From Dentipellis sp. KUC8613 (lineage: Eukaryota; Basidiomycota; Agaricomycetes; Russulales; Hericiaceae): a stretch of DNA of 64,000 nucleotides. Positions 1 through 10,546 of the stretch are shown here, one piece after another. A model generated the notes under the pieces. It was not told where the DNA came from. It made no database searches and saw nothing but the letters and a program-made list of their open reading frames with translations. The translations under genes and the position numbers were made by a program. Position 1 is the first letter of the stretch, and every line of letters starts with the position of its first letter. Location of the stretch: assembly GCA_002286715.1 (NCBI GenBank), contig NSJX01000002.1, positions 1,521,609-1,585,608 of the forward strand, written 5' to 3'.

Positions 1-1
1 G

Positions 2-714
2 GCCGTCATCGGTATCGTGGCATTCTTCGTCTGGAAGTTTACACGCAAGCGGTTCTCCGAGTTCGACGACAGTCAGTATTCTCAATTTTTCGTTCACGCG
101 ATCATTCTAACGTATTATGCCTCCCTCCAGATGAAGCTATCAAATGGCCGGATCTGAACTCGCACGACGCAGGCGTTCCTCTACCTACCAACCAGACCGG
201 CCGCGCAGGTTTCGACACCGCCTCCGAGGCAGACCTCTCCCGCTCCAACTCGCGCGCTGGTTATGCAAGCTCCGTCGCCGCAACCTCGACGGCTGAGCTC
301 TACCCCGGCGGCGTAGCAGACCCCTACGCGGTCCCGCCACTCCCGCACATGAACCCCAACCAGCCGTACCACGACGACCCGAACGGAGAATTCTACGACC
401 CTTACCGCGGACCTGTGCCACAGACATTTGGCGAGCCGGGGGCAGAGGCAATCCCAATGACACAAATGGCCGCGCGCGCGCGCAGCCCCGGGCCCGGGAT
501 GCTTTACGACAACACTGGGCGCGCGTCGCCGCAGCCGTCGATGGCGGGCCGCCGTTCGCCAGGCCCGCAGGCCGCGTTCGGGTACGGCGACGCCCCGCCT
601 GCGATGTATGGCGCAGAACGCGCGAGGAGCCCTGGGCCTGGTGCCGGGCTGGGAATGGCGACAGGTCGGCAGTCTCCTGGACCCCAGGCGGCATATGGAT
701 ACGGCCCGCGGTAG
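2..714 (+). CDS. C-terminal part of a single-pass membrane protein (5' end outside window)
   Basis: The window opens inside an exon (2-71), followed by an intron at 72-130 (GTCAGT...CCAG) and a last exon at 131-714. The visible protein starts with a hydrophobic stretch (AVIGIVAFFVWKF) followed at once by basic residues (TRKRFSEF). This is the end of a transmembrane helix with a stop-transfer signal. The rest is a cytosolic tail of about 200 residues that begins DDNEAIKWPDLN. It is rich in Pro, Gly and Ala and carries at least four spaced copies of the short motif R-x-SPGP. Fungal proteins with this layout are usually cell-surface or wall-stress type receptors with an extracellular Ser/Thr-rich part, but that part lies upstream of the window. 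The family cannot be named from this fragment. The tail motif could be a docking site for SH3 or WW domains, which is inference. Confidence 0.7.
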   Translation, partial: RHRYRGILRLEVYTQAVLRVRRQSVFSIFRSRDHSNVLCLPPDEAIKWPDLNSHDAGVPLPTNQTGRAGFDTASEADLSRSNSRAGYASSVAATSTAELYPGGVADPYAVPPLPHMNPNQPYHDDPNGEFYDPYRGPVPQTFGEPGAEAIPMTQMAARARSPGPGMLYDNTGRASPQPSMAGRRSPGPQAAFGYGDAPPAMYGAERARSPGPGAGLGMATGRQSPGPQAAYGYGPR

Positions 715-1398
715 TGGGACGGTGCTGGCGGGGGGTGGGATAATAGACGGTGCTGCTTAGGGTCCGCGTGGAAGTGCAAGGACACGGACAGGTGTACAGA
801 GGTGGACTGGATGCGTGTGGATTTGTGGTCGTGGTTGTCGGTCCTATTTGCTCGCGCTGCTGTTGCATTGACAAGGACTCATGGATACCCCGCACCGTGC
901 CGGAGAGCGCCGCCACGCACGTCGCTCGTTGGCTGCAATGTTCTTCTACAGTAATTCTCATTTTTCCTGATCTCCGCGTCGGAATAAAAGCATCCTTCGT
1001 AATTCCATCCTTCCAGTACCTCGCTGCTCTGGATCCCATGCACGTTCCCGTCCCCGCATACCCCTCTGCACAGCATCGCATCGCATCGCATTCCACCACG
1101 GCCCCCTCGCTCCCACGCGAAGTCCCCGCCCCTCAGATTCCTCGCTCGCTTTCCCAGCTGCGTGCAGCAGACCGTACATAACATACCTTATCTATTGTCT
1201 TCGGCGTGCCAGCTTCTAGACTAATTTCCTTTTCATGTCATGCATAACGCTCATGGAACGCGACACGCAGAATACCTATCAGCCTATCAACAAGAACTAT
1301 ATCCCAGATCCGGAGCCGGACTGTAGTGTCCACAGCCCACTGTCTAGCGGCGGTGTCAGGCCAGTGGCCAGTGCTCGTGTCCTCGGTAACCTAGATAC

Positions 1399-1412
1399 GC
1401 GTGACGTCACGC
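1399..1412. promoter_or_regulatory. Perfect 14-bp palindrome with a CRE core
   Basis: GCGTGACGTCACGC reads the same on both strands and contains TGACGTCA, the consensus for CREB/ATF-type bZIP factors. It lies about 1.1 kb upstream of the unknown-family gene and about 0.7 kb downstream of the membrane-protein gene, so its target is not clear. Confidence 0.4.
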
Positions 1413-2230
1413 AGCCAGAGAATGCACGATCGGTGCACAGAGGTGCCAAAAGGTCATAGAAGTTTGGTCTGCAGTCGATCATATAATCTGTTCAGCATGA
1501 ACAGATGCACCTAATGTTTGCAGGTATAGGCAGATCAATCCTAGGTGTGCAAACGGCTTCCGTCTGGGGACGTGATTCCTCTCACGAAGCTGTGAGGACT
1601 CTTCATTCATACACATGCCATCATCTCCAAGTAATAAGCGGCATCTTGACAACTTGACATAGCCTAATGCCGGAGCATCCGTCGGAAAACCGGGCTGGTC
1701 GGGCGTGGCTGGAATCCCTTCCTACACTCACTTTCGATAAGGAGCGACTAACGCTCTCTACTTTACTGATTAGCTGATTGTGGTCGCTCGATCGCAGATC
1801 ACGCCCAAGTTTACCCCAATGCCCCAATGTCTGAAGACGCAGTTTGCCTGCCTTTGAAGGGCATGAAATTACGCTGTGAGGCACATCAGCCAAGTAAGAT
1901 AACCCGAGTGTACATGTACGAGGACCTAACTGATTAACCTAAAGGCAAGCAACTTTCCAATGCTATGAGCACTTCTCGGCTTGTGTGGAAGAATAGGCTG
2001 GCCTATCGGCGACTGATTAAGGGAGGATTCACAAAGACGCATCCACGACAACCCTGCCCGCGTCTGGCCGATCTCGAGCAAGGCTGATGGCAGGACGTAA
2101 CATTCGACGTGGCATCTATAGGCCGGTGCGAGATTTTTTGTTCGTAGTGGAGCAGGGTGGAGTAGTGAAGACATGCGGGATTGTACGCTCCGAAAGGACT
2201 TGAAGCTGCAACTTGACGTTGAAGAGTTCG

Positions 2231-2264
2231 AAACGCGTCTGGTCACGCGGTGACAGACGCGTTT
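2231..2264. repeat. Near-perfect palindrome, upstream member of a flanking pair
   Basis: The outer arms AAACGCGTCT and AGACGCGTTT are exact reverse complements. Inside them GTCAC and GTGAC are also exact complements around a GCG centre, with one unpaired G on the left. Each outer arm contains ACGCGT, the MluI cell-cycle box core. A closely related element sits at 4183-4212, on the other side of the gene at 2540-3885. Confidence 0.75.
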
Positions 2265-2539
2265 ATTATAGTCACGGGCCAAGCCCATCCTCGCCGACTT
2301 AAAATCTCCATCTAAGGCAGAAGCTAAGACGAGAGCGTTCAACTTGATTGATTCGACTGACGCAATGACCGTCCTGTTCAGTCGAGAGTAGGCCAGTTTC
2401 CAATCAGCCGGGGCGTATCGACACAAATGAACATCGTGCATCTGTTTCAAACATCCGCATCAGCTTTCGCCGTCTTGTGACAGATCGTCATAGGGGCGAG
2501 CACGAACCTCAGCACCGTCGTTTCACCTTCGTCGCAAAG

Positions 2540-3885
2540 ATGAACCCTGCATCGTCGGTGAGCAGACGGTTTGGCGATCGCAATAAGCGTGATCTGACAT
2601 TTGAAAAATCATTCATCAGTCAAGCAGCAAAGTCGAATTAGGGGAGAAGAGAAGACGCTGACAAGACAGCACAGACGGCAAAGGCAGTGCTACCGCGAAG
2701 AAAGCTAAGGTCGTACCACGGCCAGAGATCCCGGACGAGCCTCTACTCCTGTCGGCGCTTCGCTGGGTTGGCGGTCCTGTATCCTGGACTCGCGATGGCA
2801 ACGTCGACGCCGAGGAATATGGCAGATACGTTAACGCTATCACACCATCGACACCTCTCTCGCGCGTTGGCTGGTCAGAAGACTTGGATGCCTTCGTCTA
2901 CAGGATCGCACCCGGGAAGCCGCAATCCTTCGTATACGAGCGTGAAAGCACCGTTGTATCTTACAGCTCCGATTACGGCCTCCGGGGGGACGCGAACCGC
3001 CAGAATCCCATGTTCCTTGTGCATCGGCCTCTCCCCAGCTCTGTCGGATCTGCGTTCGCCTTCAAGAAGAGGTCTGATCACAACTCTAAGACCAAACGGA
3101 CCACAGTGACGCCTTTCATTTTCGCCACGTTCCGCATCCACTGCATGAGGCCGTCTGTGCCCAACCAGTCGTTGATCTTGCGCCTCTTGATGCCGGACCT
3201 CGAGCTGCACCGCGGTGCAGTCGAAGATAAGATCGGCCACACCAGCGATGATGAAGGGGAGACGAGGCAAACATCGAACTTGAACAACCACGGTGCAAAT
3301 GACGAAGGCAAAGGTGACACAGACAGCTTTTGGTCGCCAAGGTCCGACAACTCTCGCTACTTGGACTCGGTGTACTTGGGCCCATGGCATGGCAGTTGGG
3401 TGCGCAAGTTCATCCGGGATGCCGTGTCTGGAAAGCCTCTGGAGCCTCTGGAGAAGATCGTCTGGGACTCCGACGTTAACCCCGCTGTAGGAATAAAGAC
3501 GAAGCTCGAGCCAATAGGGTCCAGTGTCGAGTGGGAATGGGAAGGACACATAGCGGGATGGAAGACGAGGCTTGGAAAGCGCAGACTCCAGTCCTACAAG
3601 ATCCGAGCGACCGTCATGGAGATCTACATCACGCCCAAGTTTTTTGAGGCCATCCCAGAAGTGGCCCAAACTCAGGAAGCACCTCGCGATGAAGACTCCG
3701 ATGGCGGCGAATTAGAAGATGATGAATTTGATGAGCACGATGAAGGGGACGACAACTTCAACGATCATGGGTATGAAAGACAAGAATCCGAGGGGTCTGA
3801 TTGGGAGGACGAAAGCGCGTACAGTCAGAGGTCTGCGTGGGAGGGCGAAGATTCGGATAGATACAGTTCGGGATACGCAGATTGA
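2540..3885 (+). CDS. Protein of unknown, lineage-restricted family (copy A)
   Basis: The protein is clearly homologous to the product of 27234-28250 on the other strand. Shared blocks in order are TAKKAKV, LSALRW, WSED-LDAF-Y, LVHRPLP, MPDLE-HR, a Trp-containing W-GSWVRKFI block, LEKIVWD, and a C-terminal block (RLQSYKIRATVMEIYITPKF) before an acidic tail of about 70 residues. I recognise no known domain. The main exon is open from about 2666-2675 to the stop at 3883-3885. The 5' exon is not settled. An ATG at 2540 can be joined in frame by a donor at 2569 with an acceptor ending at 2669, or by a donor at 2589 with an acceptor ending at 2665. The expected length is about 410 residues, longer than the 338 of copy B. 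The acidic tail and a Lys-rich N-terminal patch would fit a nuclear protein, but that is inference. It is flanked by two matching palindromes and ends tail-to-tail with the VTC4 gene. Confidence 0.65.
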
Positions 3886-4182
3886 GAGTTCGGCTTGACT
3901 TGTAGATTGTGGGACCGTTCTTGTATGATCTGGTAGCGATGGGCCGATTCATCTTGGACCGCATCGCTATGCTTTGGTATGATTATGATATAACATCAGT
4001 AATTCGCATCAAATGCATTGGAATAGGGCTTTTTATCACCATTCCTCGAGCTACTGGACGCTTGTCTCATATAACGCCCTCGCAGATTGTGGTCTCTAAG
4101 CGAGCAGAAGAAAGTTACCTTGCGACGACTTGCGTTGGAAGGCCTCAGGCTGAGAGCAGTCGTGACGGAAGACGCCCACAAA

Positions 4183-4212
4183 ACGCGTCCCGTCACACCG
4201 TGACAGACGCGT
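4183..4212. repeat. Palindrome, downstream member of the flanking pair
   Basis: It has the same design as the element at 2231-2264: ACGCGTC, two bases, GTCAC, three bases, GTGAC, A, GACGCGT. Over 30 bp, 25 positions match the first element, and all five differences fall in the spacer positions. It lies between the 3' ends of the convergent unknown-family gene and the VTC4 gene. Confidence 0.75.
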
Positions 4213-4646
4213 CAAAGTCCCCTGAGCCCACACTGCGCCAAATATCTCAACTCACACCAAAGAGATCAACTCGAAATCAAAAAGCGCCTCCATCCATCCA
4301 TTAGCGGACTCTAGCCCACCACCCCACCACCGCCACGACAACTAACTACGCGACATGAGAGAGATATATGAAATATGTGTGCGACGAACGATATTAAGAA
4401 ATGTGCAGGGTCCATAGAAAGCAATTGCAAGACGATCTAGTGCGGCCGCGCACGGCCGGGTTGAGCCAAAGATATGAAGACAGCGAAACGTAGTTAAAGA
4501 AGACACAGAGAACATGAATGAAATGAGAAGTGGGAAAAAGATGAGAAGAGAGACAAGGGGATGGGGAATTGCCCGAGTCTGAATCTGAGTCCGAGTCCAT
4601 CGTCCATGGGCATGCAGCATCCGCCCGCAGCCCCTAGCCCAAAGGC

Positions 4647-7600
4647 CTAATCCTCTGCGACCTCCATCATGCGCAGTATCACATTCGTCAACAGCGCAAC
4701 AAGCAAGACCGCACACAAGATCGTGGGGCCGTACTTGTCGTAGTACACGCCCTCCGCGCGGCGCTTGCGCAGCTTGAGGGCGCGGTACACAAAGATGACG
4801 GCGGAATACACGATGGAGAGCAGCGCTGCGAACGTGAATAGCGACGCGCTGATGATGCCGCGATAGTCGTCCGGCGGGAGGAAGTTGAGCAGCGTCGTCG
4901 CGATCGTGCCGATGTAGACCGCAAAGTGAAGCCATTTCTGCACAGAGTAAACACACTGCGTCAGCACATTGAACAAGATCATTGCGTCCACGCTGCACGT
5001 AGCACGTTGTACGATACTCGCGTGCGCATTCGCCCTGTGCCCCGGGACCCGCTGAGCACAATCTTCGCCCGATCTACGAACGTGCACGGTGCAAATTTTA
5101 TGACAGGCAGGAACGGGGAAACCAGGGGGCGGGGCAGGACGCGGAAGGGAGGCGAGCAGACGACTCACCAAGAACGTGCGCTCGGTGGCGAAATACACCT
5201 TCGGCTCGATCCGGACAGGCACCGCGATGCGCTTGCCGGGCGGCGCGTGCCAGTCGCGCACAAGGACGCGGTCGTCCGCGCCTGTGGCCGCGCCCTGCGC
5301 GAGCACGCGCTGCTCCGCCTCATGCCGCAGGCGGTCCTTGAACGTCTCGTCGAACGTCGTCGACGGCGCGAGCGGGTCGATCGACAGCGTCTGCTCGCCC
5401 GGGTCCTTCGGGTCCACCCCGGCGGACTGCCGGATGAACGGTGTGTGCTCGTCGGCCCCGTGTGCCTGGTCTTCGCGCTCGCCGTACTCGGGAGTACTTC
5501 GCGAGCCTGTGCTATTCGCTTTGGATTTGCGCTTCGTCGAAGAGGATGCGGAGGACGGACGATCGTCGCGCTCCTTGAGCATCTTCTCGCGATACGCTAT
5601 CGCGTCTGCGGCGGCCTGGCCGGTGATGCCGGTGCGCTTGCCTTCGTCCTTAGCGGGAGCCATGTCCAGCGGCTCTTCGTCTTCGCCTTCGGATAAGGGC
5701 TCGACGTACGCGGTGCGACGTTCCGTGTCCGCGTCAGGTGACGGTGCACCCGAGGAACCGAGGCGTTCCGTGCCGCCTCGAGAGGATGGTTGCGAGCTGT
5801 GTGGGCGCGCGACCGTCATGAAACCGGTATTCGGCTTCAAAATGTCAACGTCCACTGAACGAGAAAAACCCGTTAGCAAAGAGGTGCGACCGAAAGACGA
5901 CCGAAACTTACTCTGGGGGAGCCAGAAGGGCACCAAATCAACACGATGAGGGAGGAGGGTAGCGCAGCCGTGTATGAATTTACTGCGCGACCCATGAGCG
6001 AGTCGCTACATGTTGCACTGGGTGACTAGCTCACCTGAATTTAGGGACAGCTTCGACAAGATGTGAGTTGACGAGTTCGGTAACCCACTGCGGTGGTTCC
6101 TGTCCATACTGGGTCTGTAACTTGACCTCCAAAACACCGTACTTAAACAGCTCCTTGTCCTCTTGTGGCAGCTGGTCGAACGGCCAGTCGATACCAATGT
6201 CTGTTCGGCGCCAGTTATCACCGGCGCGTTCCCTGCCATCCCAATTATCCTCGCGGATCATGGTCAGTTCAGTATCCAGGGATATACGAACACGGGCGTC
6301 GCCCGGGAGCTGGAAGGCCGTGCGGTTATAGAAGGTGCGCATCACTGCATGGCGGGGTCAATCGGGCTTCACACTGGGACGGCGGTATGTTACGTACCCG
6401 GGCAAAGATTCCGCGTCAGGATAGCGTACTGCACCTCGTTCGCCAGCTGCTGCATTCCGTCAACCTCCTGCTGGCTCTTCTTCCCGCGTGCCACCAGCGC
6501 CTCAAACTCCTCATCCATAGTGTACTCACCCCGGAGAAACGCGTTTACTTTGTTCTCCTTGATGGGGAACCGGGCCTTGACGGACTTTTCGCCCGTCCAG
6601 TCCTCGCGATGCGTCTTCCGTTCGACGAAAATCTGTGCAGATGCATGTAAGATTTATTATTTGCATTTGGGCGCACGTGCTGAAAGAAGCACCTGTTTGT
6701 TGTCGACGTCACCGTACCAGCGCAGGCGGATGGCCTCTGCGCCCTCGGTCTTCTCGAGGCGGCCTAGATAAAGCTCCAGGTCCTCATTATCAAAATAGAT
6801 TGACGTTATGGCTTTTGGGAAGGAAACTTGAGTCTCGTACGCAAAGAACCAGCCGAAAGAGGAAACACACCTGCGTCTTTGGGCTCAAATTCCTTTTCCG
6901 CGTTGAAGACTGGAGACCGGCGAAGATAAGCCTAAACACCGCTATTCTTTTAGTAATTAACGCACCCAGGACGGGTAAATGTCTGAGGATCGCAAGCTTG
7001 AGCGGGACGAGGTTGTCGGGATGGACCCAGTACTTCGTCGTCTGTCGCACGAAGGCGCTTTGCGAACCACCGGCACTGGAATCACCCTGCACAGGGTGAC
7101 CGCGCGTGCGGACGAGGTCGTAGAGCTTCGAGAGCTTGACGATAAGCGCGTCCCAATTATACTTATAGAACGGACGCTTCTCCAAGTAATTCTGGATGAA
7201 GGCTTGTTTCAAGGGAGAGTTGGTCTTTTTCTGCAGGCGAACAAGAACATCAGAAAGAATGATTCCGTGCAAGGAGCTGATCCGCGTACATCATGTTTCT
7301 GGACATCCATCATGTATGCCGTTAGCTGAGTACGACAGCACATGCACATTTGCACTGACCTTGAGAATCTTCATGAAGCCCGTGATGTTCAGTTTCGTGT
7401 ACAGGGCAAGGTCATGGACGTCAGCAACGAGCGTCGCAACCTCTTCCTCGAGAAGGTGGAACTCCTCTTCAAGGGCTTCGATAGACTGCTCGTCCGTATC
7501 CTGTTCGTCCTCGTCGTCACTCTCGTCGTCATCAGACCCCGCATCATGGCCAAAGTCGTCGCGGTGCTCCTGGGCCTCCGTGTCTGTGGTGACAGCTGAC

Positions 7601-8158
7601 GCGGCTGACGCTTCTGTGCGGTGTGGATGGCGAAGCGTCATGCTGGGGCCCTCGGAGATGTAGTCTTCTGCAACGAGGCGCTTGACTTGTTTCTCGGCCG
7701 TTTTGATGCGAGAAGAAAGCTCAGCGGTCTGTGAGAAATGCAGTGGTGAGCATGAGAGGAGAAGACCCGCCCGACATGCGAAATAGCGGGGAGAAGTGGA
7801 AGGTTGTGGGGATATCGCGCGTCACGCGACACTCCACTATGACATTACGGCGCGTACCTTTGCTTTCTGGAAGTCGTGGATTTTGTCGAGCTCGTGCTCG
7901 AGCATGGCGGTGAACGCCTCCTCATCTTCTGGGCCCCATGCGTGCGCGCCGAGACGCACCTGGAGACGAACGGGTGTCAGTGAAGAAAGTCAGAGAAAAG
8001 GCGGCAAAGTGACCTTGAGTTCGCGCTTAAGAAGAGTATAGTCAATGTAGAACGGCCTCCATTCGGTGTAGAGGTCAGTCTAAGACGAGAAAGGGGTCAG
8101 GTTGAGGCAGGAAAGACAGGGAAAGAGGACCGACGCTAATCTTCCTGCCGAACTTCAT
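4647..8158 (-). CDS. VTC4: Vacuolar transporter chaperone 4-type polyphosphate polymerase (SPX-VTC-DUF202)
   Basis: Vtc4 is the catalytic subunit of the vacuolar VTC complex, which makes inorganic polyphosphate from ATP and moves it into the vacuole. The model has 13 exons and 861 residues (yeast Vtc4 has 721). Introns are at 8080-8134, 7960-8013, 7729-7857, 7299-7359, 7231-7289, 6910-6965, 6812-6870, 6633-6692, 6345-6397, 5983-6034, 5855-5911 and 4938-5168. The SPX domain begins MKFGRKI and contains [18 protein letters not shown], the Lys-rich inositol-pyrophosphate site. The catalytic tunnel domain (about 290-560) keeps [37 protein letters not shown] and VPKFSKFIHG, so the residues known to be essential in yeast Vtc4 appear intact. 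After a low-complexity acidic linker, the C-terminal DUF202 region (about 755-861) has three hydrophobic helices starting at [20 protein letters not shown]. Vtc2/3 share the domain order but lack catalytic residues, so Vtc4 is the better call. Confidence 0.93.
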
Positions 8159-8361
8159 AGTGGGGGATGGGGGAAGAGAGAAGGGCTACCGGGCAGCGAA
8201 TAACGTCCGCATGAGCAGTTGGTCTAGGTCGATGAGCCCGAACAGGCAGTGTAACGAAACCTCACGAACGTGCGTCCTCCAGATTCCCGCTTTCGGCCAG
8301 AAGCGCGTCCCGTCCTCGCACGCGCCAGATTCAGATCGCCAGGCCCGCCTCTCCGTCCTCC
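8159..8361. promoter_or_regulatory. Bidirectional promoter interval between VTC4 and GTR2
   Basis: The two start codons are divergent and only 203 bp apart, so both genes must use this interval and perhaps part of each other's 5' region. I see no specific binding site that I would name. Confidence 0.5.
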
Positions 8362-9976
8362 ATGCCTCCCTCCACCGACGGCCCCTCTGGCTCTCAATCT
8401 CCCATCGACCGCACGAAAATTCTCCTACTTGGACAGCGCAGGTCGGCTCACTTTCTTCTATCTTGACTCACATCTCATCCATTCATCTCCAGGAGCGGCA
8501 AGACTTCGATTGTCCAGGTCCTCTTCAACGATGGCAACCCAAAGGAGACCTTTTACCTCGAGCCCACAACCCGCATAGCCAAGTTCACATACGAGTCCGT
8601 GCGTTCATATTCGTGTCCATAGACGCATGGCTGAAGCACTGTCTCGTTAATAGCACCGTCATCCCGCTCGAGATATGGGACTGTCCTGGGAACATCTCTC
8701 TAGACGCCCTCAGCCCCCTATCGCAGTTTGCTTCTATCATCTTCGTGATCGATATCCAGGTGATCTTCTTCGCCTGGGATCCGCGGGACGCCTTTCATAT
8801 CGTGTCGCCGACTGACCGCATTGCACTCTGCAGGACTCCTACCAGACACCCATCGCCCGTCTACTCGAGTTTTTCACCGCGGCCTTCGGCGAGAACCCAG
8901 ACATGCCGCTTGAGGTCTTCGTTCACAAGTCTGAGGCTTTCACGGACGATTACAAGATTGGTACGTCTTGTCGTGTGACCCTCAATTCAAAGCGCCGGCG
9001 GCTTGCTTTTGCGTCGCCGTTCCAGCGGTTAGAACGTGTCGCCGCTTTGCAAGCGATCCGGCATCGTTCCTGCAGGAACAGTGCATCGTTGCCACGTCGC
9101 TGTCCAAAAGACGCGAACCTTGTCTGCCCCAGATGTTCCGTTTGCCTGTCGCGTCTTTCATGGCCATCGTAACACCACTCCGCGACGCGCGGTTGCCGAT
9201 TGCACATCCGTGCTTCTCTGAACCCACGGCTTCCGGACCGTAAGCTGAGTTCTTTCCACAGAGAACTTTCGTCTCATCCATCTACGGGTCAATGAGGAGC
9301 TTGACGACATCTCGCCTGAATACGAGCAGATGCCGCTGAACTTCCATCTCACATCTATATATGACCACTCTATAAACGAGGCCTTCTCAAAGGTGTTACA
9401 CCGACTCATTGACTCGCTGCCATACCTTGAGCAACTGCTGAACGTCTTTGTCGCGGTGCGTACCCATGAATGCCCGCCAAGGGTATCAGGTGATTGACAG
9501 CCGTGGTTAGAATTCGCAAGCGTCCAAGACGTTCCTGTTTGATGTCAAGTCGCGGCTATATGTTGCGACAGATGCCTCGCCCGTCGACACAGGGACTCAC
9601 AACCTGTGCTGCGACTTTGTGAAGACGCTAACCGCTTTCGGGCCCCTGTACAAGTGAGTTATGTCCACGCTCTTGCCAAGGTTCCATCGCTGAGATTGTA
9701 CTCAGGTCTGTATCGGAGAGCCCGCGCCGGATACAGGAGTGTCCGAACTCGAAGCCTCTCTTCTACCCATCCGCCGCTATGTCACTCGCACCACCGTCCA
9801 TGGGCACCACGCTCACTTATCATCTTATCACACCTCAGCTGGCGCTACTCTCGGTCCTGCCGACCCTTGTGTACGAGTCAAAACGAGGCCTTGTGGAATA
9901 CAACGTCGTGTTCTTCCGAGAAGGGGTGCAGGAGATATGGCAGGTCGAAAAGGACGCACGCACAGGGCAATTATAA
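8362..9976 (+). CDS. GTR2: Rag-family GTPase, RagC/Gtr2 type
   Basis: Gtr2 pairs with Gtr1 on the vacuolar membrane and relays amino-acid status to TORC1. The model has seven exons and 346 residues (yeast Gtr2 has 341). Introns are at 8442-8492, 8613-8653, 8760-8833, 8961-9261, 9456-9510 and 9654-9705. The N-terminus carries ILLLGQRRSGKTSIVQVLF, a P-loop of the Rag type (RRSGK-S/T). It is followed by ETFYLEPT, then IPLEIWDCPGN (switch II) and ASIIFVIDIQDSYQTPIARL. LEVFVHKSEAF replaces NKxD with HKSE, as in RagC/D. The C-terminal half is the roadblock-like dimerisation domain (SIYDHSINEAFSKVLHRLI, LYVATDASPVD). The join between exons 2 and 3 is the weak point. The strong donor GTGCGT at 8599 breaks the frame, and only the poorer donor at 8613 keeps it. 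Confidence 0.9.
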
Positions 9977-10546
9977 GTGCATGTGTCTTGTTGCCGGGCT
10001 GGGGTCGGGTTGCTCAGTGCATCACGTCGATTGTATGCACGATGAGCACTGCGGCGTCCCCACGGTACTATACTGGCTATCGGAGAGTTGGGGCGCGCCC
10101 TGGCGAGCGTCTTTGATGCTTGGGGTGATAGAGGCTCTTTCCTTGGTAATGCTGTAGTCGCGTCGTGTCGGGGAGCACGTCTACTCTACATACCCACGTG
10201 CAGGAATGTATAATCATTAATCATATCATAATCCGCGGACGCAGAGTGGTCGGGCACAAGCACGCCTTTAGTTTCGACGCCGAGTCGGGGCGGGGGGCGG
10301 GTTGTGGGGTTAGGGTCTACCCCGACGCGTCGCGCAGACGCCGTCCACGTGATGGGTATTACGAAAAAAGACATGTTTCCGAATCTTTGGGGCGAAGAGG
10401 AAGGCCGCGCTCGGTTGGGGACGTCCATTCACTAGACACGCTCTATACCTCTTAAAACTCTCTCCTACCCCGCGTCGTCGTCCTTACCCCTCCATCTCCC
10501 CTCCCTCCATACTCATTCCCTCTAATCACCGCCTCCCTTCTACAAA
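9977..10546. promoter_or_regulatory. GTR2 3' region and FAS promoter
   Basis: Two CACGTG E-boxes (10195-10200 and 10346-10351) and one ACGCGT (10325-10330) lie upstream of the FAS start. The last 90 bases before the ATG form a strongly pyrimidine-biased tract ending in ACAAA, typical of highly expressed fungal genes. No gene is seen in the interval. Confidence 0.5.

Larger units (their letters stand above)
715..2539. other. Intergenic region without a supportable gene
   Basis: No reading frame here shows a recognisable domain or a convincing exon-intron layout. A minus-strand frame of 174 codons at 1926-2450 has no homology I recognise. The interval holds the palindromic CRE-like site at 1399-1412 and the large palindrome at 2231-2264, listed separately. 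Confidence 0.6.

Noticed and set aside
1926..2450. A 174-codon minus-strand frame
   Set aside because: No recognisable motif and no paralogue in the window. It overlaps the palindrome at 2231-2264. Length alone is not enough in GC-rich DNA.
4647..5912. A separate DUF202 gene whose ATG start is split by an intron (A at 5912, TG at 5854-5853)
   Set aside because: The apparent split ATG is the internal Met of FWLPQMDVD. The upstream exons encode SPX and VTC domains in frame, so this is the 3' part of one VTC4 gene.
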